From positions 6,977,001 through 7,041,000 of the forward strand of contig NZ_CP107904.1 of NCBI RefSeq assembly GCF_036013975.1: a stretch of DNA of 64,000 nt, given 5' to 3'. A program made the translations under genes and the position numbers. The notes beneath the pieces were generated by a model. It was not told where the DNA came from, searched no databases, and saw only the letters and a program-made list of their open reading frames with translations. Position 1 is the first letter of the stretch. Every line of letters starts with the position of its first letter. This document shows positions 9,395-17,219 of the stretch, in pieces. This DNA is from Kitasatospora sp. NBC_00458. Lineage in GTDB: Bacteria > Actinomycetota > Actinomycetes > Streptomycetales > Streptomycetaceae.

Positions 9395-9434
9395 AAAGGC
9401 GGCGGGGCGCCGCTGGTGAGGGCCCCGCCGCTTT
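9395..9434 (-). terminator. GC-rich hairpin between peptide gene and E1 gene (probable attenuator)
   Basis: Arms AAAGGCGGCGGGGC (9395-9408) and GGCCCCGCCGCTTT (9421-9434) pair over about 13 bp with one bulged base and a 12-nt loop. It begins 6 nt after the peptide stop codon. A hairpin here would let the short peptide message accumulate while reducing readthrough into the enzyme gene, as reported for the mccA-mccB junction. The structure is seen; the function is inferred. Confidence 0.7.
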
Positions 9435-9439
9435 CATTC

Positions 9440-9496
9440 TCAGCCCTTGGCGGTGCTGGCGGCGCTGCTGTAGCGCTTGGTGGACTTCTTGATCAT
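9440..9496 (-). CDS. 18-residue peptide, putative RiPP precursor
   Basis: The frame encodes MIKKSTKRYSSAASTAKG and then TGA. Its ATG at 9496 is preceded by GGGGGAGGTGATTCTG, a near-perfect Shine-Dalgarno at ideal spacing and one of the best in the window, which is the main evidence that the frame is translated. A promoter-like pair lies just upstream and a hairpin directly after the stop. The peptide is basic at the N-terminus and rich in Ser, Thr and Ala, with a C-terminal Gly, the residue activated by E1 enzymes in ThiS and MoaD. Microcin C-type precursors end in Asn, so the chemistry may differ. I know no matching peptide. Very short genes of this kind are usually missed by gene callers. 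Confidence 0.72.
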   Translation of the reverse strand: MIKKSTKRYSSAASTAKG

Positions 9497-9527
9497 CAGA
9501 ATCACCTCCCCCCTCGGGTCTGGCTCC

Positions 9528-9557
9528 ATGGTATTCACGGCGGAAGTTCCCGGACAA
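9528..9557 (-). promoter_or_regulatory. Promoter of the peptide gene
   Basis: Read on the minus strand: TTGTCC (9557-9552), 18-nt spacer, TACCAT (9533-9528). This is close to the vegetative sigma pattern TTGACA-N18-TAnnnT. The predicted start near 9521 leaves a leader of about 25 nt that contains the strong ribosome binding site. Confidence 0.6.
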
Positions 9558-9587
9558 GATGTCGTACCGGTTTTCCGGTGAGATCTT

Positions 9588-11876
9588 TTAGGTGTGGCCG
9601 GGGTGAACGGAAAGTCCCAGGTATTCGGCGTGGAATGCCAGCACGTCGGCGAAATAGGCGAGCCGGCCGCTGCGTGCGCGGGCGCCGTGGCCGACCCCGG
9701 CCTCTTGACGGAGCAGCACCGGGCGTGCCGAGGCGGTCGCGTGCTGCAGCGCGGCGCACATCTTCCGCGCGTGCAGCGGGTCGACCCGGGCGTCGTCCTC
9801 GAACGCCGTCAGGAGCACCGCGGGGTAGCGGGTGCCCGGTACGACGTGGTGGTACGGCGAGTAGCCGAGCAGCCAGCCGAGTTCCCCGGGGTCCTCGCGG
9901 CTGCCGAACTCGTCGGTCCAGTACGGGCCGTAGCCGGTCAGCTCGTAGCGGGCCATGTCGAGCGGGGCGGCCGTGGCGGCCACGGCGGCGAACAGGTCCG
10001 GACGCTGGGTCAGTGCCGCCCCGACCAGGAGGCCGCCGGCGCTCTGGCCGAACGCGCCGAGCCCGTCCGGCGGACAGAGCCCCCGGTCGTGCAGGTGCCG
10101 TGCGGCGGCGAGGAAGTCGTCGATGCCGCGCTGCTTGTGCTCCCGCATGCCGGCGCGGTGCCACTCCTCGCCCTCCTCGCCGCCGCCGCGCACGGCCGCG
10201 ACGGCGAACAGGCCGCCCCGGGCGGCCCAGGCGAGTGCGGCCGCGTAGTAGTCCGCGACCTGCGGTTCGCCGAAGGCGCCGTAGCCCTGGAGGATCGTGG
10301 GCAGTGGGCCGTCCGGGCGGTCGGCGGGACGGGTCAGCAGCAGCCGCACCTGCGTGCCGTCGGCGGAGGTGCACGTCGTCCAGGAGACGAGGACCGCGGG
10401 GGCCGGTGCTTCCGGGAGGCCGGTGGCGACGGGCGGTGCGGTGGCGGCTGGCGGTGTGGTGGCGACGGGCGGTGCGGTGGTGTGGCCCGGTGCGGTGCCG
10501 TCGGGCGCCGGCCAGGCCTCGGTGGTGTCCCGGCGGGCGTCGTGGCGGTGGACGGTCTCGGGCGTGGTGGGGTCCGAGTAGGTGAACCAGGCCTCGTGGC
10601 CGCCCTGGCGGAAGGTCAGGTCGGTGACGGTGCCCGCGCCGGGCAGCCGGACCTCGCCCAGCGGCGCTCCGGTGCGCAGGTCGTGCCGGGTGATCCGGCC
10701 GTGCCCGCCCGCCGAACGGAGCACCAGCAGCAGCGGGGTGGAGAGTCCGGGGCCGTCGAGGACGGCGAAGGAGTCCAGCACCTCGCGGTCGTCCTGCGGG
10801 ATCAGCGTGCGCGGCCGGGCGTCCGGCGTCCGCGGGTCCGTCACCAGGATCCGGCCGCGGTCCGCGTCCAGATCGGTGAGCAGGTAGAGCAGGCCGTCGG
10901 TCGCGGGCCACGGGGTCGTCCAGCCGCCTTCGAGGGCGGGGATCGGCGCGAACTCCGGTTTGTCGTGCGGGGATCGGTGGAGGTCGGCGATCCGGACCCG
11001 GTTGCCGCCGGAGAGGCCGTCGGCGGTGACCACCACCAGGTGGCGGCCGTCGGCGCCGAGTACGGCGTCCAGGTCGGCGGTGCCGACGGCCGGATCGTCC
11101 TCCTCGGCCGGATCGTCCTCCTCGGTGGGGCCGTCCCCGGTGGGGCCGTCTCCGGTGGGGTGGCCCTCGGTGCCGTGGTCTGCTGCGGTCGGGGCGGCGG
11201 GCTCGAACTCCGCTCCGGCTCCGAGGAGTTCCGGATCGTCCGCCGGGTCCCCGCCGATCCGGTGCAGGTGGAGCCGGGCGCCGCCGTCCGGGCCGGTCCG
11301 GGTGTGGTAGAAGGCGTCGCCGCGGGGCAGCCAGGCGACGCCTCCGTACGGGCATCCGCCGATCGGCCCGTCCACCGTGCGGCCGGTGGCCACGTCGAGC
11401 ACGTGCAGGGTGTACTCCTCCGACCCGCCCTCGGTGGTCTGGTAGGCGAGCAGCCGGCCGGTCGGGTCGGGTGTCCAACCTCCCAGCGCGGTACGGCCGG
11501 TGGGGTCGTGCCGCTGAGGGTCGAAGAGCACCCGGCGGGCTCCGGAACGGTCCGCGACCGTCAGCACGGGGTGCTCGGCGTCCGGGCCGCGGGCGGTGAA
11601 GAAGGCCAGCTCCGAGGTGGTCTGAGGAGACGTCAGGTGTGCGAATGCGGTCAGTCGCTCCATCGTCGTGCGGAACGGCGCCACCGCGGACCAGTCGCCG
11701 CGCAGCCGGTCGAAGAGCTCCCGCTGGCCGGCCGACCACGCCGCGGTCGCGGCGGCGGAGGCGTCCTCCAGGGCGCGGTACGGGTCCGGGACGCTGCGGC
11801 CGCCGAGGTCGTCGGCCGTGTCGCCGCGCAGGGCGGGCGGGTACTCCGGCCGCCCGGCCGTGTCGTTCGGCAGCAT
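9588..11876 (-). CDS. Prolyl oligopeptidase family (S9A) serine peptidase
   Basis: A 762-residue protein with the family's N-terminal signature PDPYRALED, a beta-propeller region with an acidic low-complexity insert (Glu/Asp/Pro/Thr, about residues 220-260), and a C-terminal alpha/beta-hydrolase domain. The nucleophile is in FGQSAGG, the acid in DDARVDPLH and the histidine in GVGHGAR. I chose the ATG at 11876 because GGAGGGG precedes it; an ATG at 11960 has no good ribosome binding site. A second Pro/Ala/Thr-rich insert lies between propeller and hydrolase. No signal peptide, so cytoplasmic. These enzymes cut after proline in short peptides. It ends 92 bp upstream of the peptide gene, making it a candidate for maturation, leader removal or self-protection. 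The peptide has no proline, so the link is only positional. Confidence 0.9.
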   Translation of the reverse strand: MLPNDTAGRPEYPPALRGDTADDLGGRSVPDPYRALEDASAAATAAWSAGQRELFDRLRGDWSAVAPFRTTMERLTAFAHLTSPQTTSELAFFTARGPDAEHPVLTVADRSGARRVLFDPQRHDPTGRTALGGWTPDPTGRLLAYQTTEGGSEEYTLHVLDVATGRTVDGPIGGCPYGGVAWLPRGDAFYHTRTGPDGGARLHLHRIGGDPADDPELLGAGAEFEPAAPTAADHGTEGHPTGDGPTGDGPTEEDDPAEEDDPAVGTADLDAVLGADGRHLVVVTADGLSGGNRVRIADLHRSPHDKPEFAPIPALEGGWTTPWPATDGLLYLLTDLDADRGRILVTDPRTPDARPRTLIPQDDREVLDSFAVLDGPGLSTPLLLVLRSAGGHGRITRHDLRTGAPLGEVRLPGAGTVTDLTFRQGGHEAWFTYSDPTTPETVHRHDARRDTTEAWPAPDGTAPGHTTAPPVATTPPAATAPPVATGLPEAPAPAVLVSWTTCTSADGTQVRLLLTRPADRPDGPLPTILQGYGAFGEPQVADYYAAALAWAARGGLFAVAAVRGGGEEGEEWHRAGMREHKQRGIDDFLAAARHLHDRGLCPPDGLGAFGQSAGGLLVGAALTQRPDLFAAVAATAAPLDMARYELTGYGPYWTDEFGSREDPGELGWLLGYSPYHHVVPGTRYPAVLLTAFEDDARVDPLHARKMCAALQHATASARPVLLRQEAGVGHGARARSGRLAYFADVLAFHAEYLGLSVHPGHT

Positions 11877-12286
11877 GGCCCCCTCCAACCCGCGTGCGGA
11901 CGGAACGGCGGTCCCGGTCGGGGCGGCTGGCAGGGCGTCCGCCGTCCGGGTGGCCGACATCCTAACGACGCTTTCCGCGTACTCGTCAATGGCTGTGGCG
12001 GTCCGGCGGCGCCGCCGGGCGGGGCGGTGATCACGGGGGTGCGCGGTGGCGCACACGCACCACCGGTACGGCCGAAGGGGTCCTGGGTGCTCGCGCCGCC
12101 GGAGGCCCGGCGTCCGCGCCGGGGATGAGAATCCGCTGGGAGTACGGGTGTTCGTTTCGCGCCGTGGCGCCGCCGCCGCAGCGCGCCCCGTCCGCGCCTC
12201 CGTCCGCGCCTCCGTCCGCGCTCCGCCCGGGCGCGGACGGGCCCGGGCGGGCCGGCGCCCCGCCCGGGCCCGGATCCGGGGGTGGC
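11877..12286. other. Intergenic region upstream of the peptidase gene
   Basis: I see no supported gene here. It holds three copies of a CCTCCGTCCGCG-like 12-mer near 12190-12230 and a less GC-rich stretch near 12121-12160 that might contain the peptidase promoter, which I could not define. Confidence 0.5.
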
Positions 12287-13150
12287 TCACCCCTCGGTGA
12301 AGACCAGGTCCTCGACCTCGACGGTCATCCGCACGGCGTTGCCGTTGAGGACCTGGACCAGCGGCTTGAGGCTCAGCTCGGTCCGGTCGGCCGGGAGGAC
12401 CTTGACCTGGTCCTGTGCGCCGGCCAGGAAGGCGGGGAGGCAGGTCAGGGACTCCCCGACCAGGTTGAAGTGGTCGACCAGCCGCCGGAACAGCTTGGGG
12501 AGCAGTACCAGTCCGGTGAGCGCCGCCATGTCGGGGATGACCGCCCCGGTGGCGGAGGTGGTGACGTCGTCCCGCCACAGCCCCGTCCTGTCGGTGCGGG
12601 CCCGGTGCGCGACGGTGGTCAGTTCGGCGCGGAGGTCCGGGAACAGCTTGCTGTAGAAGGTGGGGTAGGCCAGGCCCTTGGTGAGCAGGTCGTGGTTGGC
12701 GGTGGTCCGCAGCAGCGGGACGTCCACCTGGATCTGGCTGCCGTCGGCGCCGGGCGGGGCGCCGACGCCGATCAGGGCGACGCAGCGGCCGAGGTTGTCG
12801 GCGCCGGTGGTGGTGATCCAGCCGGGCGTGGTGGCGGGGGTGGCGGCGACGACCTTCTCGCCGTCGTGCTGGACGTTGGTGAAGCCGAGGAAGGCGAGCA
12901 GCGTGTCCCGGGCCGCGTGGGCGAACTCGTGGGGCTGGCTGACCTCGGGCCCGGTCCGGTCGTAGTGGGTCTCCAGGGCGTCCACGGCGTCGAGCCGGAG
13001 TCTGGTCTCCCCGGTGGCGGTGCTGTGTTTGACCGGACAGCCAGGGAGCCGGTCCCAGGCCTTCGGGTCGGTCGGGACGAAGCGGACGGTGTCGCCGTCC
13101 GGCTCGGATCCGATGATCTTGTAGGAGCCGTGGACCAGGAGCATCGTCAT
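12287..13150 (-). CDS. Thermonuclease (SNase)-like protein
   Basis: A 287-residue protein. Residues 1-65 read SYKIIGSEPDGDTVRFVP and then RLRLDAVDALETHY, matching the first half of the staphylococcal-nuclease fold: the GDTV turn, then an Arg-rich strand with Asp and Glu. The downstream GRCVALIG and TGLWRDDV also occur in SNase relatives. The C-terminal 120 residues are an extra helical domain of unknown role. The ATG at 13150 follows GAGG. There is no signal peptide, unlike most bacterial thermonucleases, so it would act inside the cell or be exported otherwise. Whether it is an active nuclease depends on residues I can only match loosely. It is transcribed away from the MBL gene. Confidence 0.65.
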   Translation of the reverse strand: MTMLLVHGSYKIIGSEPDGDTVRFVPTDPKAWDRLPGCPVKHSTATGETRLRLDAVDALETHYDRTGPEVSQPHEFAHAARDTLLAFLGFTNVQHDGEKVVAATPATTPGWITTTGADNLGRCVALIGVGAPPGADGSQIQVDVPLLRTTANHDLLTKGLAYPTFYSKLFPDLRAELTTVAHRARTDRTGLWRDDVTTSATGAVIPDMAALTGLVLLPKLFRRLVDHFNLVGESLTCLPAFLAGAQDQVKVLPADRTELSLKPLVQVLNGNAVRMTVEVEDLVFTEG

Positions 13151-13488
13151 GGCAGCCTCTTCGCGGTGCTGGGGGAGCCGTCCGCCCGGTCGGGGGCGCC
13201 GGCCCGCGCGAGGGGCCGTCATGGTCGGTGGTGCCCGGTGACGGGCGGCGGCGGGGTGGCGCCACTGTAGGTTCGTGCCCGATCCGGTTCAACCACCCCC
13301 GGCGTGTTGCCCGTTCGGCGCGTCGCCGGTGCGCGCTCCGCCGACGGAGTGGCGCCTGCCCGGGTGGGGAGACCGCGAGCACGTCCGTCCGCCCGTCCGG
13401 CGCCTGTCCGTCCGCCCGCCCGGCGTCCGTCCGTACGGCGCCCGTCGGCCCGGGAATGGCGGCCGGGCCCGGGTGGTTGCGGACGATC

Positions 13489-14289
13489 ATGCGCATCGGT
13501 GACATCGAGATCCTCCCCGTCCGCGACGGCACCGGCCGGGAGGCGGCGAGGGACATCCTCGGCCGCCCGGGGGTGGCCGACCCCTGGGAGTGCCACGCCG
13601 AGCACCTGCACCCGGACGGCAGCCTGGAACTCCCGCTCGGCGGGTTCTGCGTGCGGACCGGCGACCGGGTGGTCCTGGTCGACACCGGCCTCGGCCGCCA
13701 CGACGACGGCCGGTACACCGGCGGCGCCCTGCCCGACGCGCTCGCCGCGTACGGCATCCGGCCGGACGAGGTGACCGACGTCGTCCTCACCCACCTGCAC
13801 GCCGACCACATCGGCTGGGTGTCGGACGAGGGCCGGCCGGTCTTCCCGAACGCCGTCCACCGGCTGCACCGCGCCGACTGGGAGCACTTCGTCAGCGGCG
13901 GCGGTCCGGCGACGGCGGGCCCGGCGGCCGCCAAGTTCGCGCCGGTCGAGGACCGGCTCGAACTGTTCGACGAGGACTTCACCGTCGCGCCCGGGCTCGA
14001 CGCCCGTCACGCCCCCGGCCACACGCCCGGGTCGACCGTCTACGTGGCCTCCTCCGGCGGGCGGCGCGCCCTGCTGCTCGGCGACGTGGTCCACTCGGTG
14101 GTCCAGCTCGCCGAGCGGGACTGGGAGGTGGTGTGGGACGTCGACCCGGTCGCCGCCTCGGCCGTCCGCAACCGGATCGCGGACGAGGCCGCCGACACCG
14201 GGGACGTCCTGGTCGCCGGTCACTTCCCCGGCCTGCGCTTCGGCCGGGTGGTCACCGTGGACGGCCCGCGCCGCTTCGTCGCGGTGTAG
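13489..14289 (+). CDS. MBL-fold metallo-hydrolase
   Basis: A 266-residue protein of the glyoxalase II/lactonase class. Zinc ligands are all visible: THLHADHIGW, then HAPGHTPGS, GDVVHS (bridging Asp) and AGHFPG. The start MRIGDIEILPVRDG is typical of family N-termini; the upstream in-frame sequence to 13228 is Pro/Arg-rich and unlikely to be translated. There is no convincing ribosome binding site before the ATG. The substrate (lactone, thioester or phosphodiester) cannot be read from sequence. A large bidirectional terminator separates it from the convergent chitinase gene. Confidence 0.85.
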   Translation: MRIGDIEILPVRDGTGREAARDILGRPGVADPWECHAEHLHPDGSLELPLGGFCVRTGDRVVLVDTGLGRHDDGRYTGGALPDALAAYGIRPDEVTDVVLTHLHADHIGWVSDEGRPVFPNAVHRLHRADWEHFVSGGGPATAGPAAAKFAPVEDRLELFDEDFTVAPGLDARHAPGHTPGSTVYVASSGGRRALLLGDVVHSVVQLAERDWEVVWDVDPVAASAVRNRIADEAADTGDVLVAGHFPGLRFGRVVTVDGPRRFVAV

Positions 14290-14355
14290 CCCGGAGGGGC
14301 GCCACGATGTCCCGGCGCCACGGCGCCACGGCGTCCCGGTGGCCCGGCGGGTGGT

Positions 14356-14407
14356 GGCGTGGCGCACGGCCGGCCCGTCGCCGGGCGGGCCGGTCGTGCG
14401 CCACGCC
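14356..14407. terminator. Bidirectional terminator between MBL and chitinase genes
   Basis: Arms at 14356-14377 and 14386-14407 form a 22-bp stem with one mismatch and an 8-nt loop. It lies between two convergent stop codons, which fits termination from both sides. Confidence 0.8.
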
Positions 14408-14448
14408 GTGTCACGCCATGCCGCCCCCGCGGGCGACGGGACGGACGT

Positions 14449-15726
14449 TCAGCAGGGGCCGTCGTCCGACCAGACGCCCCACTGCCCGCTCGCGGACGGG
14501 TTCTCGTTCAGCGTCCACCACTTGGCGTGGTACTTGTGGCCGTTGTACGAGACCTTGTTGCCGCTGGTGTACGTCGTGCCGGAGCTCCACGGCGGGTCGG
14601 TGCAGGCCCCCGGGCTGGTCGGCGGCGTGGTGGGCGGTGTGGTGTGCGTGGTCGGCGGCGTGGCGCCGGCGAACCGCACGGTGAACTTCGTGAAGTCCCA
14701 GTCGTTCTGGACCACGCTGGAGCAGGATCCGGACAGTCCCGGGTCGACCGTCCCGGGGCACTGCCGGTCCCGGTTGACCGACCAGTAGGTGTACCGGGCC
14801 AGCTTGTGCGCGAGCGCGAAGTCCAGCACCGCCTGGAAGTCCGCCTGGCGGAAGTACTCGGCGACGTCGGTGCGGCCGTTCATCAGCGAGACGCCCTCGT
14901 GCGCGTACGCCTCCGCCTCCGACCAGCCGAAGGTGGTCCGCAGGATCTGGTTGAACTTCACCAGCGCGTCGGTCTGCGCCGCCGCGCCGTTGAAGCCCCC
15001 GTCGAAGGGCATGATCGAGTAGTTGTCGGGCGTGAACCCCTGCGCCTTGGCCTCGTTGAGCATCTGCTGCCCGAACCAGCCGGTGCCGCCCGCGGTGGTG
15101 CCGGCGGTGGTGATCGAGACGTAGAGCCCCGGGTTGTCGCGCTGGAGGATGCGGGCCGCACCGATCTCGTTGCGGATCGCGGCGGCGTTCTCGTACTCGG
15201 GCTCCTCCAGGTCGAAGTCGATGGCCTTCAACTGGTACTTGGTGACGACCTTCTGGTACCCGGCGGCGGTGGCCTCCGGCGTCCCGCAGGTCTGCCCGAG
15301 CTTGGTGCCGCCGTACCCGCCGACCGACACCGAGACGTCGCCGCCCTTGGCCCGGACGGTCTGGATCACCGCGGGCATCACGGTGTCGGTGTCGATCGAC
15401 GAGGTGCCGCCCCAGGCGGGGCTGCAGCCGCCCTTGTCCAGGATGAACGCCAGCTGGAAGGCCTTCTGGCCGGTGGCGTCCATCACGGTGGAGACGTCCG
15501 GCGGGCTGTTGTCCTCGGGCATCAGGTACGGCGCGGAGGCGTACCAGTTGCTGCCGATGCCGCCCGCGGCCGGCGCGACGGCCGCCGTGGTCGCGTTCGC
15601 GGCGACCGCCGCGAGCCCGCCGGCGACCAGCCCGAGCACCCCGGCCACCGCGAGGGCGGCCCGTTGCGGGCCGAACGGCAGCCGTCTTCTGGAGTGTCGT
15701 GGTTGTGGGGGAAGTGCGCGTTCCAT
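14449..15726 (-). CDS. Secreted GH18 chitinase with C-terminal chitin-binding module
   Basis: A 425-residue precursor. The N-terminus has Arg residues, then LAVAGVLGLVAGGLAAVAAN, a signal peptide. The catalytic module carries SVGGYGG and the active-site strand AIDFDLEEPEYE, a variant of the DxxDxDxE motif of GH18 with the acid in place. A Thr/Pro linker follows near residue 365. The last 50 residues, starting DPPWSSGTTYTSGNKVSYNG and ending in Trp-rich sequence, form a CBM5/12 carbohydrate-binding module. It degrades chitin outside the cell. The ATG at 15726 follows AGAGG. A DasR-type site 116 bp upstream predicts induction by N-acetylglucosamine. Confidence 0.93.
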   Translation of the reverse strand: MERALPPQPRHSRRRLPFGPQRAALAVAGVLGLVAGGLAAVAANATTAAVAPAAGGIGSNWYASAPYLMPEDNSPPDVSTVMDATGQKAFQLAFILDKGGCSPAWGGTSSIDTDTVMPAVIQTVRAKGGDVSVSVGGYGGTKLGQTCGTPEATAAGYQKVVTKYQLKAIDFDLEEPEYENAAAIRNEIGAARILQRDNPGLYVSITTAGTTAGGTGWFGQQMLNEAKAQGFTPDNYSIMPFDGGFNGAAAQTDALVKFNQILRTTFGWSEAEAYAHEGVSLMNGRTDVAEYFRQADFQAVLDFALAHKLARYTYWSVNRDRQCPGTVDPGLSGSCSSVVQNDWDFTKFTVRFAGATPPTTHTTPPTTPPTSPGACTDPPWSSGTTYTSGNKVSYNGHKYHAKWWTLNENPSASGQWGVWSDDGPC

Positions 15727-15841
15727 GGATACCTCTCAGGAAACGGCGGAGGAAGGCCCGCCCGCACCGGTTCTCGGGGGCGGCGCGCCGGGCCGGGATC
15801 GCCCGCGGCGGGACCGGGTCGTCGGTCGTCGCAGGGCCTCC

Positions 15842-15857
15842 ACTGGTATAGACCTGT
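15842..15857. promoter_or_regulatory. DasR-responsive element (dre) upstream of the chitinase
   Basis: ACTGGTATAGACCTGT matches the dre consensus ACTGGTCTAGACCACT at 13 of 16 positions, with the TGGT and GACC half-sites intact. DasR is the GntR-family repressor of chitin and aminosugar use in streptomycetes and releases DNA when aminosugar phosphates bind. Confidence 0.82.
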
Positions 15858-15993
15858 CAGGAAGTGGCCGTCAACGGGGCGGGAAGCTCGTCCGCGTGCG
15901 ATCCGGCGGGCGGCCGCCGCTGCGGGTGGTCCGGAGGGCGACCGCCCGCGTCCCGTTCGAGGGCGTTGCGCCACCGGCTGACCGGCCACGGCG

Positions 15994-16038
15994 GTCCGGC
16001 GCGGGGCCGTCCGGCGCCGGGCCGTCCGGCGCCGGGCC
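15994..16038. repeat. Three 15-bp direct repeats
   Basis: Three tandem copies of GTCCGGCGCCGGGCC, the first with one change. Each copy is largely self-complementary. They sit between the dre site and the LysR gene; the rest of 15858-16164 holds only GC-rich simple sequence. Confidence 0.75.
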
Positions 16039-16164
16039 GTGCGGGGTGGGACGGCACCGGCCGGGTGCGGGTGCCCGACGCGGATTCCCCGCGGGCGCGG
16101 GTGCGGTGGCCTGGAGGGTGCGGTGGCGTCGCGGGTGCGATGGTCTGTCGGGCGCGGGCGGCGC

Positions 16165-17055
16165 TCAGGTGGCCGGGGCGTCAGACCTGCCGGTGCGGAC
16201 GGCGGCGAGCAGGCCGCTGACGGCCGGTGACCACGGCCGCCCGGCCGGGCCGGTCAGCGTGAGCGTCCGGTGCACGGCCGGCCGGAGCGGGACGAGCACG
16301 CACTCCGGCGGCAGCATCGGCTGCGCCAGCGCCGGCATCACCGAGACGCCCACGCCCGCGTGCACCATGCCGATCAGCGTGTTGAGGTCCCGGATCCGGT
16401 GCCGGGGCGTGAACCGGATGCCCGCCCGGCGGTAGGCCTTCCGGACTTGCTGCTCGCAACCGCCCTCCGAGAGGAGGAAGTCGTCGTCCTCCAGGTCGGC
16501 GACGCCGACGGCCGCCTCGCCCGCGAGCGGGTGGTCGCGGCGCAGCAGCGCGTGCATGGCGTCCCTCCCGAGCGCGACCGCCCCCGGCGGCGCCGTCGCC
16601 GTGTCGACGAGGACCGCCGCGTCCACGGTGCCGGCCTCCAGCCAGACGGCCAGCTCGTCGTCCTCGCCCTCGAAGACCCGCACGGTCAGCCGCGGGTGCG
16701 CGGCGCGCCAGTCGCGCAGCAGGCCGGGGAGCAGGCCCTGGCAGACGGTGGTGGGCGCGGCCAGCCGCACCGTTCCGGTGAGCCCGCCCGAGTGGTGGGC
16801 GGCGATCGCGTGGACGGCCGCCGCGGAGGCGACCGCCGTCCGGGCGTGCGGCAGGATCCGCTCGCCCAGCGGGGTCGGCCGCGCCGGTGCGCCCCGGTGC
16901 AGGACGGGTGCGCCCAGGGCGCGTTCCAGGGCCGCCACCGCGTGCGAGACGGCGGACTGGCTGACGCCCAACTCGGCCGCCGCCGACCCGAAACCGCCCG
17001 CGTCGGCCACCGCGACCAGTGCCCTGAGCTGGGCGAGGTTCACCTCTGCTGCCAT
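16165..17055 (-). CDS. LysR-family transcriptional regulator
   Basis: A 296-residue protein with an N-terminal HTH: LRALVAVADAGGFGSAAAEL and then GVSQSAVSHAVAALERALG. The C-terminal effector-binding part begins near residue 90 (TGTVRLAAPTTVCQGLLP). The ATG at 17055 has GAGGAAG 5 nt upstream. It diverges from an EamA exporter gene, the usual arrangement for a LysR regulator and its target. The 164-bp gap contains an ATGA-N10-TCAT repeat that may be its operator. The ligand is unknown. Confidence 0.92.
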   Translation of the reverse strand: MAAEVNLAQLRALVAVADAGGFGSAAAELGVSQSAVSHAVAALERALGAPVLHRGAPARPTPLGERILPHARTAVASAAAVHAIAAHHSGGLTGTVRLAAPTTVCQGLLPGLLRDWRAAHPRLTVRVFEGEDDELAVWLEAGTVDAAVLVDTATAPPGAVALGRDAMHALLRRDHPLAGEAAVGVADLEDDDFLLSEGGCEQQVRKAYRRAGIRFTPRHRIRDLNTLIGMVHAGVGVSVMPALAQPMLPPECVLVPLRPAVHRTLTLTGPAGRPWSPAVSGLLAAVRTGRSDAPAT

Positions 17056-17080
17056 GAGACTTCCTCATCCACTGCGCACT

Positions 17081-17098
17081 ATGACTTGTTGGACTCAT
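17081..17098. promoter_or_regulatory. Candidate LysR operator
   Basis: ATGA (17081-17084), 10 nt, TCAT (17095-17098) in an A/T-rich patch between the divergent lysR and eamA genes. Short arms make this tentative. Confidence 0.35.
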
Positions 17099-17219
17099 GA
17101 TCCGCCGACGCGCCACCCTCTGTCCACGCGGTCGGTCGGGCGGCCTGCGCGGTGCTCTCCGGAGGCCGCGCGGAGCGGCCCGCCGCCCGGAGCGAGGGAC
17201 GAGGGACCGAGGAAGGCGG

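Noticed and set aside
8120..9496. Azole-forming (YcaO/TOMM) cluster
   Set aside because: The E1-like enzyme and short peptide fit, but no YcaO or dehydrogenase gene is present and the peptide has no Cys.
5844..9496. Genuine microcin C operon
   Set aside because: The peptide lacks the terminal Asn, and the MccD, MccE and MccF counterparts are absent, so only the architecture is shared.
9588..13982. A single 1464-residue minus-strand protein
   Set aside because: Only the part after 11876 has family motifs and a ribosome binding site; upstream it crosses the SNase-like gene in another frame.
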